Assembly: GCA_022821845.1 (NCBI GenBank)
Contig: JAJECT010000036.1
Coordinates: 1 to 54,949 of the forward strand
Reading direction: 5' to 3'
Origin: Rhodothermales bacterium
Lineage (GTDB): Bacteria > Bacteroidota > Rhodothermia > Rhodothermales > VXPQ01
DNA length: 54,949 nucleotides
Shown here: positions 41,504-51,053 of the stretch, in pieces
Layout of the letters: every line of letters starts with the position of its first letter
How positions within the stretch are numbered: the stretch's first letter is position 1
Position numbers and translations under genes: made by a program
Notes under the pieces: model-generated
The model's input: only the letters and a program-made list of their open reading frames with translations
The model's database searches: none
Told to the model about the DNA's origin: nothing

Positions 41504-44061
41504 GCGCCCGGCGCCGAGGAACGAACCTGCCGGCGTCTGCGCCGCCAACCCATCGCCAGCAGGAAGAGCGCGCCCCCGTACACCAGCGCGGTCGAACCGG
41601 CGCCGACCGCCACGCCAATGCGGTGCCGGGACGGATCGAACCGGAAGACCACCTCGCGCGCCCCCGCCGGGACAGGCACGCCGCGCAACATATGATCCAC
41701 CTGGACAATGGGAACCGCCTCGCCGCCGACCGTGGCCTCCCATCCGGCGGGATAAAACACTTCGCTGAGCACAAGGAGCCGGGGCGCGTCCGTCTCCACG
41801 CGCAGCGCAATCTCGTGCAGGGACCAGGATACCATCTCCACCCGCGCCACGCTGGCCGAATCGATGGGAACCGGATCCAAGGGAAGCGGCTCGTACAGGA
41901 GAGCCGTTTGGCGCGCGTCGAACGCCGGGTCGCGCAAACGCGCAAACGCCGAGGGCGCGTCGCTCGCCACTTCCGTCTCGCCGACCAGCCAGGCGCGGGG
42001 CGGAACATCCGCGTTTTCAAGCACAAGCAGGCCCGTCTGTTCGCCCCGATACGCCACCGTCAGGCCCGGCAACGGAGCAGGGGAAATCACATAACGGACG
42101 CCCAGCAAATCCAGTGCGTTCGCGTTGGGCAAACGCGTGCCCGGCTCCGCGTACAACGCGTCGATATAGTCCTGCGCCAGACGCAGCTTCGCGCCATGGT
42201 ACCCCCCGACGGATTCGTAATGGTAGGATGGGCGCGCATGCTGAAACGGACTTCCCGATTCAAGAGACAACACGCGGAACCGCCCCGGACCGCCCGCCGC
42301 CTCCTGTCGTTCGAGAATGTAGCGGTCCACGTCGTACGTGGCGATCTGGTCCGCCACCTCGCTGGCCCGGACCAGATCGTCCTCGTTGAAATAGCGCCGC
42401 CCGACGCCCCACAAGTCCACCGTGGCCAGGAGCGCAAGCGCGGCGGCCAGCGCCCACCTCGGGGCCTTGCCCAGCCGAAAAAGGAGCATAACGCCGCCTG
42501 CAAGCAGCAAAAAGAACAGCGACCGCTGCATTTCGGACCGGAACGTATCCTCCCGAAGCGCATGCTGCTCGGCAAGGTAGTTGCGAACGAGGGGCGCCAC
42601 GCGGGGGTCGTTCGGGGAAATGTCCGGTTGCTGCGCCAGGAGCGACTGCGTAAGCCGCGCCTCTTCGCCCGGCGCTTCGAAATCGTAGAACGCGCCGGGC
42701 GCCAGCGTAAGCAATAGCAATACCCCCGCAACGGCCCCGAATATCCACCGGAGGGCGCGCCAGGCCGCAGGATCGCCACCGGGTCCCACACCGCGTCCCG
42801 CGTCTTTGCCCAGTCCGCGCAGCCCGAACGCGGCCAGCAACGCCAGCGCAAACGCCGTAATCGCCAGCCAGCTCTCCGGTACGCGAAAGGCGTTGAACAT
42901 GGGAAAATGTTCGTACATAAAACGATTCAGCAGCGGAAAATTGGACCCCAGCGAAAACAGCATGGACAAGAGCGCCATGATCGCAAGCGCGAGGACTCCC
43001 CGGTTTCTCCATTGCCGCAACGCAAACGCCGCCAGCAACAACACGATCGGCCCGATATAATGCGGACCTGCCGTGAACGGCTTCGGCCCCCAATAGGTCG
43101 GACTGGCGCCGCCGTACGCGTCCGCCGCAAGCAGCGTAATCAGTTCCCCCACGCCCTGGCTCCACCCCATCGCGTAGTCCCAGTCCAGCCCGGACAGCGC
43201 GCCGCCCACGGCCCCCCGAATCGTATAGGCCTTGTATTCGAAATGCAGCAAATAGGGCTGCGCCACCAGCAATACGCCCAGCGCCCCGCCCAGCGCCAGC
43301 CAGCCCGTAGCCATGGCGAAGGGCTTCCAGTCCTTTCGCAGGACCGCGTGCGCGCCCTCGACGACCCACCAGACCCCCAGAAAAAACGCTACGTAATAGG
43401 TGATTTGCACATGCCCGCCCCGCAAATTCACCCCCAGCGCCATCGCGAAAAGCAAGGCGGCCAGCAAGCCCGGACGCCGAAGCGCCCAGGCGAACGCCAG
43501 CACGAGCCAGGGCGCGAAGCACAGCGTAATGAACCGGGAATTGTGCCCCGCAATCAGAATGAACGTCATGTAGGTGGCGAGGCCGTACGCCACCGCCGCC
43601 AGCAAGGCAGCCAGGCGGTCCTTCGTCAAAAAGAAGGCAAGCAGCCAGGTCCCGACGAGCAATACGATAAAGTGCGAAACCGGCCAGATCGCTTTCCGAA
43701 GCACTGCCGGAATATCGTCCAGTTGGGGAATCTTCTCGGCATAGGCGATCATGTACCCGGGCATGCCCCCGAAGGCGTTCGGCGCCCACAGCGCCTGCCG
43801 ACCCGTCTCTTCCTCGTACGCAAGCATATATTCCGCCATGGCCCGCCACCGCACCGTATCGTCCCCGATCAGCGCGCGCCCGGAAAACACGGCGGGCGCG
43901 AAAAAACCGAAGGCGACCGCCAGCAACGCGACAAGGCACGCGATATGCCGGGTGCGCCCGCCAAGACGGTCCCAGAGGCCCGCCTGGTTCCGGTCCCGGG
44001 CGCTCGCCGGAGAGGAACCTCGCGCCGGGGTCGTTTTTCTTCTGCCTCGCGCTCGCGCCAT
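41500..44061 (-). CDS. YfhO-family multi-pass membrane protein
   Basis: 853 residues with about 12-13 membrane helices, then a C-terminal soluble domain. The signature stretch after the first helix, LIGDDTVRWRAMAEYMLAYE with PNAFGGMPGYM, and the middle LDWDYAMGWSQGVGELITLL match Bacteroidota YfhO. YfhO of Bacillus glycosylates lipoteichoic acid, and FCB members are usually annotated as putative glycosyltransferase/membrane proteins. It is the first gene of a coupled pair with GT4. The N-terminus (ARARGRRKTTPARGSSPASA) is basic and disordered. Confidence 0.88.
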   Translation of the reverse strand: MARARGRRKTTPARGSSPASARDRNQAGLWDRLGGRTRHIACLVALLAVAFGFFAPAVFSGRALIGDDTVRWRAMAEYMLAYEEETGRQALWAPNAFGGMPGYMIAYAEKIPQLDDIPAVLRKAIWPVSHFIVLLVGTWLLAFFLTKDRLAALLAAVAYGLATYMTFILIAGHNSRFITLCFAPWLVLAFAWALRRPGLLAALLFAMALGVNLRGGHVQITYYVAFFLGVWWVVEGAHAVLRKDWKPFAMATGWLALGGALGVLLVAQPYLLHFEYKAYTIRGAVGGALSGLDWDYAMGWSQGVGELITLLAADAYGGASPTYWGPKPFTAGPHYIGPIVLLLAAFALRQWRNRGVLALAIMALLSMLFSLGSNFPLLNRFMYEHFPMFNAFRVPESWLAITAFALALLAAFGLRGLGKDAGRGVGPGGDPAAWRALRWIFGAVAGVLLLLTLAPGAFYDFEAPGEEARLTQSLLAQQPDISPNDPRVAPLVRNYLAEQHALREDTFRSEMQRSLFFLLLAGGVMLLFRLGKAPRWALAAALALLATVDLWGVGRRYFNEDDLVRASEVADQIATYDVDRYILERQEAAGGPGRFRVLSLESGSPFQHARPSYHYESVGGYHGAKLRLAQDYIDALYAEPGTRLPNANALDLLGVRYVISPAPLPGLTVAYRGEQTGLLVLENADVPPRAWLVGETEVASDAPSAFARLRDPAFDARQTALLYEPLPLDPVPIDSASVARVEMVSWSLHEIALRVETDAPRLLVLSEVFYPAGWEATVGGEAVPIVQVDHMLRGVPVPAGAREVVFRFDPSRHRIGVAVGAGSTALVYGGALFLLAMGWRRRRRQVRSSAPGA

Positions 44062-44127
44062 ACGTCGGATGTGTTACTCGATAAAGGTAAATGCTCGTAC
44101 CCGGCTGACAAATCCCTTTCGGATACG

Positions 44128-44415
44128 CTATTCAATGACTTTGGGAACGCGAAAATACGCGTCGTCCGCCTCGGGCGCCCCCCGGAGCGCTTCTTCGCGC
44201 GAGATGCGCGCGCGGGCGGCGTCTTCCCGAAACACATTGCGCGTATCCAGCACATGCGACAGGGTCGGAACGCCTTCGGTGTCGAGTTCCTCCAGTTTCG
44301 CTACGTACGCAAGCACCTCGCTCATTTCCCGGGCCAGCCGCGCCTCTTCCTCTTCGGTAAAGCGAAGCCGGGCCAGCGAAGCAATGTATCGCACTTTTTC
44401 GACGGTAACAGCCAT
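44128..44415 (-). CDS. gatC: Asp-tRNA(Asn)/Glu-tRNA(Gln) amidotransferase subunit C
   Basis: 95 residues from the ATG at 44415 (MAVTVEKVRYIASLARLRFT); an upstream in-frame start at 44469 adds 18 unlikely residues. The LARLRFTEEEEARLAREMSE helix and the C-terminal LRGAPEADDAYFRVPKVIE are the GatC signatures. GatC stabilises the GatA/GatB complex. It lies 55 bases after plsC on the same strand, and gatA/B are not in the window. Confidence 0.93.
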   Translation of the reverse strand: MAVTVEKVRYIASLARLRFTEEEEARLAREMSEVLAYVAKLEELDTEGVPTLSHVLDTRNVFREDAARARISREEALRGAPEADDAYFRVPKVIE

Positions 44416-44469
44416 TGGGGTACGCTCAGAATATGCTAATGTGGAAATCTCGTATGGAAAGCCGGTCAA

Positions 44470-45288
44470 TCAGTCGGAAACGGCGTCGAGGGGTTCGGCA
44501 AGACGCGCGCGCACATACTCCATAAGGGCAGGAATGTCCCGGCGCGTTTTCCCTTCGAGGGAAACAGGCTCCCCGACGACCATGCGCAGCGCGCCGCCCC
44601 GCAGCAGCCGTTTCTTTTCGTGCAGCAGGCGATGCCCGTCCACGATGGTTACAGGCGCTATCGGAACGCCCGCCTCGACCGCCACGGAAAAAGCCCCCTT
44701 CCGAAACGGCTGAAGATGCGGCCCGTGCGAGCGGGTTCCCTCGGCGAACACCAGCACCGAATTGCCGCCGCGAATGCGCGCTCCCGCTTTGCGCAAACTC
44801 TCCACGGCGCGGCGCGGATGGCTCCGGTCAATGAAAACCGACGCCGAATTGCGTATGGCGAACCCCAAAAAGGGTACGCGGGCCAATTCCGTTTTGGCCA
44901 GAAACCCGAAGGAATATGGAAGCGCGGCGCTCAAGGCGAGAATGTCCAGCAAATTCTGGTGATTGCATATGAATACGGTCGGACCGTCCCTGTCGATCCC
45001 GGCGCGGTCCGCGACGCGCACCCGAATGCCGCTCAAACCAAGGATGACGCCGCCCCACACCCGTCCGTTGCGCTTGAAATTACGGGCGGTAGGCCAGATC
45101 CAGTGCGTCGCCGTCTGGACAATCGCCATAACGACGGTCCAAAGCGCCGCCACCACAAGAAACCATACGAAATGCAACCGCGCGATCCACGTCGCAAGCG
45201 TGCTTTCCGGAACGAATCCGCCGGGCCAGGGCTGATCTATGGGCCGATGCATGGTATTGCGGGCGATGTTTGTTGTCTCCGTACGCAA
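44470..45288 (-). CDS. 1-acyl-sn-glycerol-3-phosphate acyltransferase (PlsC family)
   Basis: 272 residues. An N-terminal membrane helix (LHFVWFLVVAALWTVVMAIV) is followed by the acyltransferase motifs: FICNHQNLLDI (H-x4-D, variant NHQNLLD), FIDRSHPRRAVESL, VFAEGTRSHG and APVTIVDG. It adds the second acyl chain to make phosphatidate. Two in-frame starts are possible; the second (MHRPIDQPWPGGF) would remove twelve residues. A dispersed repeat copy is about 30 bases upstream. Confidence 0.9.
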   Translation of the reverse strand: MRTETTNIARNTMHRPIDQPWPGGFVPESTLATWIARLHFVWFLVVAALWTVVMAIVQTATHWIWPTARNFKRNGRVWGGVILGLSGIRVRVADRAGIDRDGPTVFICNHQNLLDILALSAALPYSFGFLAKTELARVPFLGFAIRNSASVFIDRSHPRRAVESLRKAGARIRGGNSVLVFAEGTRSHGPHLQPFRKGAFSVAVEAGVPIAPVTIVDGHRLLHEKKRLLRGGALRMVVGEPVSLEGKTRRDIPALMEYVRARLAEPLDAVSD

Positions 45289-45317
45289 AAGCAGAATATT
45301 TCCTTATAATTCCTGTA

Positions 45318-45349
45318 AAGGACACGCTGATTAAATCCGCGAAGCGCAG
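45318..45349 (+). repeat. Dispersed intergenic repeat, copy E
   Basis: GGACACGCTGATTAAATCCG followed by CGAAGCGCAG, closest to the left end of the element at 19314. It shares AGGAATTAT flanking bases (on the minus strand) with copy D. Confidence 0.65.
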
Positions 45350-45539
45350 CGTACCCTAAAATAGGAACCGCCGCAACGCCGAACACGCGCGCTGCGCCGC
45401 ATTGCGGAAATTTCCCGCTAAATCGGGCCGCAGCGCGTAACATACCGCCATGCCCTTACGTATAGATGCCGTATCCGGGGCGTTTTTTCGCCTTATTCGG
45501 AGCACGCCATAGCCATACCCCAAAAAAACGACCAGCGCC

Positions 45540-45890
45540 ATGCAAAGCAACGCGAACGACGTACAGAACGACTTGAACGATTTCTCCCGGGAAACGCTCG
45601 AAAAAATCAAAATCAAGGGAAATCAGCTGATGGACCGGGTCCGCGACGCCATCGAGGAAGGAACGGCGCGGCGCATTCTGGTGCAACGGGGCGACCGGAT
45701 CGTGATGGAATTCCCGCTGGTCCTCGGCGTCGGAGGCGCCGCAGCCGCCATCATGATTGCGCCGACCCTTGCGGCCATTGGCGCGTTCGCGTCGCTTGCC
45801 AGCGACATTCAGGTGGTGATCGAGCGGCGAGCGGACGACAAGGCCGAGGCAAGCGCGGAAGGCTCCGAAGCGCCGCCGAACAAAGGCTGA
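45540..45890 (+). CDS. DUF4342 domain protein
   Basis: 116 residues. FSRETLEKIKIKGNQLMDRV and RRILVQRGDRIVMEFPLVLG, followed by a Gly/Ala-rich hydrophobic helix (GGAAAAIMIAPTLAAIGAFA) and VVIERR, match DUF4342, a small family with one hydrophobic region and no known function. It stands alone on the plus strand, with a 10-base gap to the convergent flavin reductase gene. Start ATG at 45540. Confidence 0.82.
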   Translation: MQSNANDVQNDLNDFSRETLEKIKIKGNQLMDRVRDAIEEGTARRILVQRGDRIVMEFPLVLGVGGAAAAIMIAPTLAAIGAFASLASDIQVVIERRADDKAEASAEGSEAPPNKG

Positions 45891-45899
45891 GCCGGGCAA

Positions 45900-46514
45900 T
45901 CAGGGTAGCGCCGGATCGAACGAGGCGGGCTGCGCCGCCTTCCCCACCCGGCGGTACGAACGGTCGAAATACACCAGCGGCCGCCTGCCCGCAGCCGCCT
46001 CCCGGATATCCGTAACGCGCCCCAGCAGGATGGCATGGTCTCCCGCGTCGTACGCCGCATGACGTATGCACAGGAATGTCGCCAGCGCGTCGGCCAGCAG
46101 GGGAAGACCCTGCGCGTCCACCCGGTAATCGACGCCGCGAAATTGCTCGCCCCCCGGCATGTCCGGGGTGGCGAAACGATCCGAAAGGTGCGCTTGCCCT
46201 TCGTGCAAGACGTGCAACGCAAACCGGTCGGCGCGGGTGAGCAGGTCGTATATCCCGGCCTCTCGGCTGATATTGAACGAAAGAAGCGGCGGGGATAGCG
46301 AGGCGCTCGTAAACGAACCGATGGTAATGCCGCGGATCTCCCCGCGGCCATCTGAGGCCGTCACCACGGACACCGGCGACGGGACCTGACGCATCGCCTG
46401 GCGCAGTCCTTCGCGCGCTTCGTCGGACGCATCCGGGGCGGCTTCTGCGCTGCCCCGCGCCGTTTCCGCCCCGCTCCGATCTCCCCAAAGACGTCGATCT
46501 GCCTGGTCCGCCAT
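45900..46514 (-). CDS. Flavin reductase-like (FMN-binding split barrel) protein
   Basis: 204 residues. LRQAMRQVPSPVSVVTASDG, GITIGSFTSASLSPPLLSFN, and FALHVLHEGQAHLSDRFATP are the flavin reductase-like domain; the C-terminus RPLVYFDRSYRRVG is the usual final strand. Such enzymes supply reduced flavin to monooxygenases or bind FMN; no monooxygenase gene is adjacent. The first ~35 residues are low-complexity. The ATG overlaps the dnaJ stop (TAATG), so it is coupled to dnaJ, an uncommon pairing. Confidence 0.88.
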   Translation of the reverse strand: MADQADRRLWGDRSGAETARGSAEAAPDASDEAREGLRQAMRQVPSPVSVVTASDGRGEIRGITIGSFTSASLSPPLLSFNISREAGIYDLLTRADRFALHVLHEGQAHLSDRFATPDMPGGEQFRGVDYRVDAQGLPLLADALATFLCIRHAAYDAGDHAILLGRVTDIREAAAGRRPLVYFDRSYRRVGKAAQPASFDPALP

Positions 46515-47677
46515 TACGTAAACGCGTCCTTGACCTTGCTAAAGAAGGATTTGTGCCGATCCGACCGGTCCGGCTGCGGACGAAACGACGGCGAATCGCG
46601 CATCCCGGACAGCAAGGTCCGCTCCTCGTCGGTGAGGCGTTCGGGCGTCCATACATTCACCCGCACCATCTCGTCGCCGCGCCGCGCGCCCTGCAATTCG
46701 GGCAGTCCCTTGCCGCGCATGCGCAAAACCTTGCCGGACTGGACGCCCGGCTCGATCTGAAGGCGCGCCCGACCCGTCAGGGTGGGAACCTCTACGGAAG
46801 TCCCAAGCGCCGCCTGGGGAAACGAAATATACAGGTCGTGGAAAATGTCCAGACCGTCTCGCTCGAAATGCTCGTGGGGCTTTTCCCTGATCTCGACGCG
46901 CAAACTGCCCGCCGGCCCGCCCCGAACCCCTGCATTGCCCGCGCCGCGCATCGTCAGATAGTTGCCCTCGTGTACGCCTTGCGGCACGTTGATGGAAATG
47001 GTCTCCTCCCCTTTCACGCGCCCTTCGCCGCCGCACGCGGGGCAGGGCGTACGCACCACCCGGCCTTCGCCCCGGCAAACATGACAGGGCTGCACACTGA
47101 TGAATTGTCCAAAAACGGAGCGCGAAACCTGCCGGATTTCTCCCGTGCCGTTGCATGCGGAACAAATGGCGTACCCCGCTTCGCCCCCTTCGGCGCCCGT
47201 CCCGCCGCACGGCTCGCAAGCCACGAACTTGCGCACCTTGATTTTTTTCTCGACGCCCTCGCTGATTTCTTCGAGGGTGAGCGGAAGCGTGATGCGAAGA
47301 TCGCTGCCTGCGCCCCCGCCGCGTCGCCGTCGCTCGCGCCGCTGCCCGGCGAACATGTCGTCGAAAATCGTCCCCGACCCGCCGAAAATGTCGCTGAACG
47401 CGCTGAATATATCGTTGACGTCATGGAAACCGGCGGGGCCCGCTCCGCCATTGCCGTGTACGCCGGCCTGTCCGAAGCGGTCGTATTGTTTGCGTTTGTT
47501 GGGATCGGACAAGACCTCGTAGGCCTGGGCCGCTTCCTTGAATTTCTGCTCGGCCTCGGGATTGTCGGGGTTGCGGTCGGGATGGTACTTGAGCGCCTGG
47601 TCCCGAAAAGCGCGCTTCAGGGCATCCGCGTCCGCGTTGCGATCAACGCCGAGTATATCGTAATAATCGCTGGCCAT
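46514..47677 (-). CDS. dnaJ: Chaperone DnaJ
   Basis: 387 residues. J-domain with HPD in [20 protein letters not shown]; a Gly/Phe region ([20 protein letters not shown]); four CxxCxGxG zinc repeats ([32 protein letters not shown]); and C-terminal substrate domains. It is the Hsp40 partner of DnaK, with grpE 196 bases upstream on the same strand; dnaK and hrcA are not in the window. Confidence 0.97.
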   Translation of the reverse strand: MASDYYDILGVDRNADADALKRAFRDQALKYHPDRNPDNPEAEQKFKEAAQAYEVLSDPNKRKQYDRFGQAGVHGNGGAGPAGFHDVNDIFSAFSDIFGGSGTIFDDMFAGQRRERRRRGGGAGSDLRITLPLTLEEISEGVEKKIKVRKFVACEPCGGTGAEGGEAGYAICSACNGTGEIRQVSRSVFGQFISVQPCHVCRGEGRVVRTPCPACGGEGRVKGEETISINVPQGVHEGNYLTMRGAGNAGVRGGPAGSLRVEIREKPHEHFERDGLDIFHDLYISFPQAALGTSVEVPTLTGRARLQIEPGVQSGKVLRMRGKGLPELQGARRGDEMVRVNVWTPERLTDEERTLLSGMRDSPSFRPQPDRSDRHKSFFSKVKDAFT

Positions 47678-47705
47678 GAGAAAAGATCGAAATCAATCAG
47701 AATCA

Positions 47706-47732
47706 GGGATACGCTGAGTCAGCCCGCAAGGG
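47706..47732 (+). repeat. Dispersed intergenic repeat, copy F (degenerate)
   Basis: GGGATACGCTGAGTCAGCCC matches the core only partly. It lies 29 bases upstream of the dnaJ start. Weakest of the copies. Confidence 0.35.
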
Positions 47733-47873
47733 ACCCGCAAAAATCCTGCCGCATCCCTCAAGGCGCAGCAATACGCGCAGTAATACGCCAACATGGCAGG
47801 CATAGCGCGCGAGCAAGCGCAAGATAAACGATACCGGTCCCGAAAACCCGCCGGAACCGCCGACGGCCACCGT

Positions 47874-48530
47874 TCAGGCGGACACGACCACCTTGCTGTG
47901 ACGCAGGATGTAATCGCCCATGCGATACCCCTTCTGCGCCTCGGCCACCACGACGCCGGGCGCCGTCCCTTCCGCTTCCTGCTGCATGACCGCCTCGTGC
48001 AGCTGCTCGTCGAACGGCTGCCCCACCGCCTCGATGGGTTCGACGGCTTCTTTCGCCAGTTCGTCCATGATTTTCCGGTGCACCAGTTCGAATCCCTCCT
48101 TGAGCGCGTAGTATACGGGGCCAGGCTGCTCCGTCTGCTGCGCCTCTACTTGTTCGGCGGCGGCAAGGGAGCGCCCGAAATCGTCCAGGACATCCAGAAA
48201 CCGCTGTATCACAAGGCGTTTGCCCAAGCCGGCGAGGGCGGCTTTTTCTTCCTCGGTCCGGCGGCGGTAATTCCTGAATTCGGCCTCCTTGCGCAAAAGG
48301 CGATCTTCCGCCGCCTCAAGTTTTCCGCGCAGGGCTTCGAGTTCGGCGGCAAGGGTTTCTTCCGGCGGCGCGGGTTCGGGCGTGGCTTCCGGCTCGTCGG
48401 GGCGGTCCGCTTCGGACGACGCTACGCCGTCTTCCGCCGGTTCCGCCGCAAGAGGGGCATCGGGATGGATATCGTGCTCGTTCAAGGCGTATGGGAGCCG
48501 ATGGCTCGGGCGTACTGTGTTTTCGCGCAA
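47874..48530 (-). CDS. grpE: Nucleotide exchange factor GrpE
   Basis: 218 residues. The acidic N-terminal 60 residues are low-complexity (EPEATPEPAPPEETLAAELE); a coiled coil (LRGKLEAAEDRLLRKEAEFR) leads to the GrpE core NYRRRTEEEKAALAGLGKRL, then a beta domain with GQPFDEQLHEAVMQQEAEGT and GYRMGDYILRHSKVVVS. It releases ADP from DnaK. Heat-shock pair with dnaJ; no CIRCE element was noticed upstream. Confidence 0.95.
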   Translation of the reverse strand: MRENTVRPSHRLPYALNEHDIHPDAPLAAEPAEDGVASSEADRPDEPEATPEPAPPEETLAAELEALRGKLEAAEDRLLRKEAEFRNYRRRTEEEKAALAGLGKRLVIQRFLDVLDDFGRSLAAAEQVEAQQTEQPGPVYYALKEGFELVHRKIMDELAKEAVEPIEAVGQPFDEQLHEAVMQQEAEGTAPGVVVAEAQKGYRMGDYILRHSKVVVSA

Positions 48531-48563
48531 AGCGGATAAGAACGCCCAACACGCAAGGATGTT

Positions 48564-48585
48564 CAGGATACGCGGATCAAAATCC
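48564..48585 (+). repeat. Dispersed intergenic repeat, copy G (partial)
   Basis: AGGATACGCGGATCAAAATC matches the core at most positions. It is 34 bases upstream of the grpE start, between that gene and the DUF2231 gene. Confidence 0.45.
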
Positions 48586-48616
48586 CATTCGATATATCTC
48601 GCACTTCATAATCCCG

Positions 48617-49093
48617 CTAACCGGAAACGCCCCACGTCATGGTGGCGCCAATATGACCGGTCCAGGCCGCCAGAGCCGCCGCAAGGAGCGCCAGCAAACC
48701 GGCGGCGAGGCGGTACGAGAGGCGATCCGGGGTCCTGTCCGCAAAGCGACCGCGACGGGACGCGCTCGCCGCCCAGGTCAGCAAGCCCAGCGTCGCGGAA
48801 GCGAGGAGGGCGGCAATCAGCGTATACAACGCCATGCGCTCGTGCAAATCCACCAGTTCGTCCACGATGGGAACGCCCTCTGCCTGCTCCGCCATGGCCT
48901 CTCCGGTAAACCAGGCGAACAGCGCGCCCGCCGCGCCCGCCGTCGCAAGCAAGCACGTAACGCGCCGCCAGAAGGGCGCCCCCCACCCCATCCAGATCAG
49001 CGCCGCCAGCGCGGCCGCCAGCAAAAGCGCAATCGGAAAGTGTACGGCAAGCGGATGGAGTTCCGGGATATGGTATCGAAAAACAGCGTCCAT
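48617..49093 (-). CDS. DUF2231 membrane protein
   Basis: 158 residues with four predicted membrane helices. The start FRYHIPELHPLAVHFPIALL is the DUF2231 signature (HPxxVHFPIAL), and the His-rich opening suggests heme or metal binding in some members. Function unknown. Start ATG at 49093, 110 bases from the divergent sppA; repeat copy H lies between. Confidence 0.82.
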   Translation of the reverse strand: MDAVFRYHIPELHPLAVHFPIALLLAAALAALIWMGWGAPFWRRVTCLLATAGAAGALFAWFTGEAMAEQAEGVPIVDELVDLHERMALYTLIAALLASATLGLLTWAASASRRGRFADRTPDRLSYRLAAGLLALLAAALAAWTGHIGATMTWGVSG

Positions 49094-49100
49094 GCGGCGC

Positions 49101-49133
49101 AGCGCGAAGTGATTTTGATAACAGTATCCTTTA
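49101..49133 (-). repeat. Dispersed intergenic repeat, copy H
   Basis: CGCGAAGTGATTTTGATAAC followed by AGTATCC, similar to the element's right end. It sits upstream of sppA, oriented as in the other gene-proximal copies. Confidence 0.5.
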
Positions 49134-49203
49134 AGCCTGAAATTTCGTATTTTTCAGGATATTTTGCCCGTTTTTCATCGCACGGTCCGTTTTTCGCTTC
49201 GTT

Positions 49204-51015
49204 ATGCGCTTTCTCTCCAACATGGCCGCCGCCGCGCTGGGTACGCTGGTCGCTTTCGGTCTCCTCTTTCTCGTCGGCATGTTTCTCGCGTTCGTCATTT
49301 CGGCGATCTCGATGTCCGGCAACGCGGCCCCGAGCGTGGGCAGCGGCACGGTGCTCACGTTCGACCTCGCCAGGCCCATTCCCGAAACGCCCTCGATGGA
49401 CGCCTTCGATCAGTTGGCCGGCACGCGATCAAACTACAGCCTGATGGGCCTTACGGACGCGCTGGACAAGGCGGCCACAGACGAGCGCATCGACGCCCTG
49501 TGGATTCGGGTCCGGGGATTTTCGGGATTGAGCGCCAGTTCCCACGAAGTCCGCAAGGCGCTGCTGCGGTTTCGGGAAAGCGGCAAGCCCGTGTTCGCTT
49601 CGAGCGACGATTATATGATGATGGAATCGACCTACTATCTGGCGTCGGTTGCCGATAGCGTCTTCGCCGCCCCGGAGGCCATGTTCGAATTCAATGGATT
49701 TTCGATGAAGACCTTCTTCTACGCCGGGCTGATCGAAAAACTCGACGTGGAGCCGCAGATCATTCGGGCCGGTTCGTTCAAATCCGCCGTGGAGCCGTAC
49801 CTGCGCCGGAACCTGTCTCCGGAAAACGAAGAGCAACTCGCCGCCCTGCTGGATTCGTACAACGAGACCTTCCTGAACGCGGTGGCCGAAAGCCGGGGCA
49901 CGACCTTCGAAGCGCTGAACGAACTGGTGAACCGGAAGGCTATTTTCTCGGCGAAAGAAGCCCTGGAAGCCGGGCTGATCGACGAATTGCTGTACCGGGA
50001 CGACGTGCTGAAACGCATCAAGCAGCGCCTTGGCCATGCCCCGGAGGCGGAACTGCAAACGATGTCGCTGGAATCGTATGGCTTTACGCCGAATTCCGAG
50101 GCGGGACGGGCGACGAACATGGAGGGCGAAATCGCCGTGGTGTACGCCGAGGGCACGATTCTCAACGGGCAAAGCGTCCCGGGGAATTTCTTCAGCGGCG
50201 CCGTCCTCGGCACGGAGACCCTGGCGCGGGATATGGAAGAAGCGCGGGAAAGCGACCAGGTGAAGGCCGTGGTCCTGCGCATCAATTCTCCGGGCGGATC
50301 GGCGGCGGCCTCCGGCGCCATGTGGGAAGCCATCCGGCAGACCGCGGAAGAAAAGCCCGTGATCGTTTCCATGGGCAACGTAGCGGCTTCGGGAGGCTAC
50401 TGGATTGCGACGGCGGGCGAAACCATTCTGGCCGATCCGATTAGCGTGACGGGCTCCATCGGCGTATTCGCCATGTTTTTCGACGTCGGGCAAGCGTTCG
50501 AAAACAAACTGGGCATTACGACGGACGGGGTGCAAACCAGCCCCTATGCAGACATGCTGTCCGGGGTTCGTCCGCTCGGCGCCTACGAACGGCAGATGTT
50601 GCAGGGCTGGGTAGACGAGATGTACGATGCGTTCATTGGTCTTGTGGCCACGCGCCGCGGGCTGGACGAAGCGACGGTGCGAAGCATTGCCCAGGGCCGC
50701 GTCTGGTCGGGGCAGGACGCGCTAACCGTCGGACTGGTGGATTCGCTGGGCACGTTGCAGGACGCCATCGCGCTGGCCGCCGACAAGGCCCGCTTGGGAG
50801 AGGGACCCTGGCGACTGCGCATCCTGCCGCGCCCGAAAACGCCTTTCGAAGCCTTTAACGACCTGCTGACGACGAAGGGCCAGGCCGCCTGGACGCACTG
50901 GACCCGCTCCCCTGCCGAGCGGCAATGGATGGATCAGGTCCGCGCCCTTGCAGCGCAGGCCCGGGACGCCGGGTCGGCGCAGGCCAGAATGCCCGTGGAG
51001 ATCGTGGTGCAGTAG
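49204..51015 (+). CDS. sppA: Signal peptide peptidase SppA, 67K type
   Basis: 603 residues with an N-terminal membrane helix (LGTLVAFGLLFLVGMFLAFV) and two tandem S49 domains. The general-base Lys lies in RAGSFKSAVEPYLRRNLSPE (about residue 190), and the nucleophilic Ser in VIVSMGNVAASGGYWIATAG (about residue 395). It degrades cleaved signal peptides in the membrane. Start ATG at 49204, about 110 bases from the DUF2231 gene. A CCTGAAA...TTTCAGG stem (about 49136-49158) lies in its leader. Confidence 0.95.
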   Translation: MRFLSNMAAAALGTLVAFGLLFLVGMFLAFVISAISMSGNAAPSVGSGTVLTFDLARPIPETPSMDAFDQLAGTRSNYSLMGLTDALDKAATDERIDALWIRVRGFSGLSASSHEVRKALLRFRESGKPVFASSDDYMMMESTYYLASVADSVFAAPEAMFEFNGFSMKTFFYAGLIEKLDVEPQIIRAGSFKSAVEPYLRRNLSPENEEQLAALLDSYNETFLNAVAESRGTTFEALNELVNRKAIFSAKEALEAGLIDELLYRDDVLKRIKQRLGHAPEAELQTMSLESYGFTPNSEAGRATNMEGEIAVVYAEGTILNGQSVPGNFFSGAVLGTETLARDMEEARESDQVKAVVLRINSPGGSAAASGAMWEAIRQTAEEKPVIVSMGNVAASGGYWIATAGETILADPISVTGSIGVFAMFFDVGQAFENKLGITTDGVQTSPYADMLSGVRPLGAYERQMLQGWVDEMYDAFIGLVATRRGLDEATVRSIAQGRVWSGQDALTVGLVDSLGTLQDAIALAADKARLGEGPWRLRILPRPKTPFEAFNDLLTTKGQAAWTHWTRSPAERQWMDQVRALAAQARDAGSAQARMPVEIVVQ

Positions 51016-51053
51016 TTTCCTTCTTTTCGCTTTTCGCGCGAGATATTCTTTTC

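Noticed and set aside
44113-44128. A further repeat copy (GGATACGCTATTCAAT) at the gatC 3' end
   Set aside because: The match is limited to 12 or 13 bases and overlaps the coding end of gatC; chance is enough.
45356-45616. An 86-codon minus-strand frame with a hydrophobic stretch
   Set aside because: It overlaps the start of the DUF4342 gene in antisense and has no recognisable domain.
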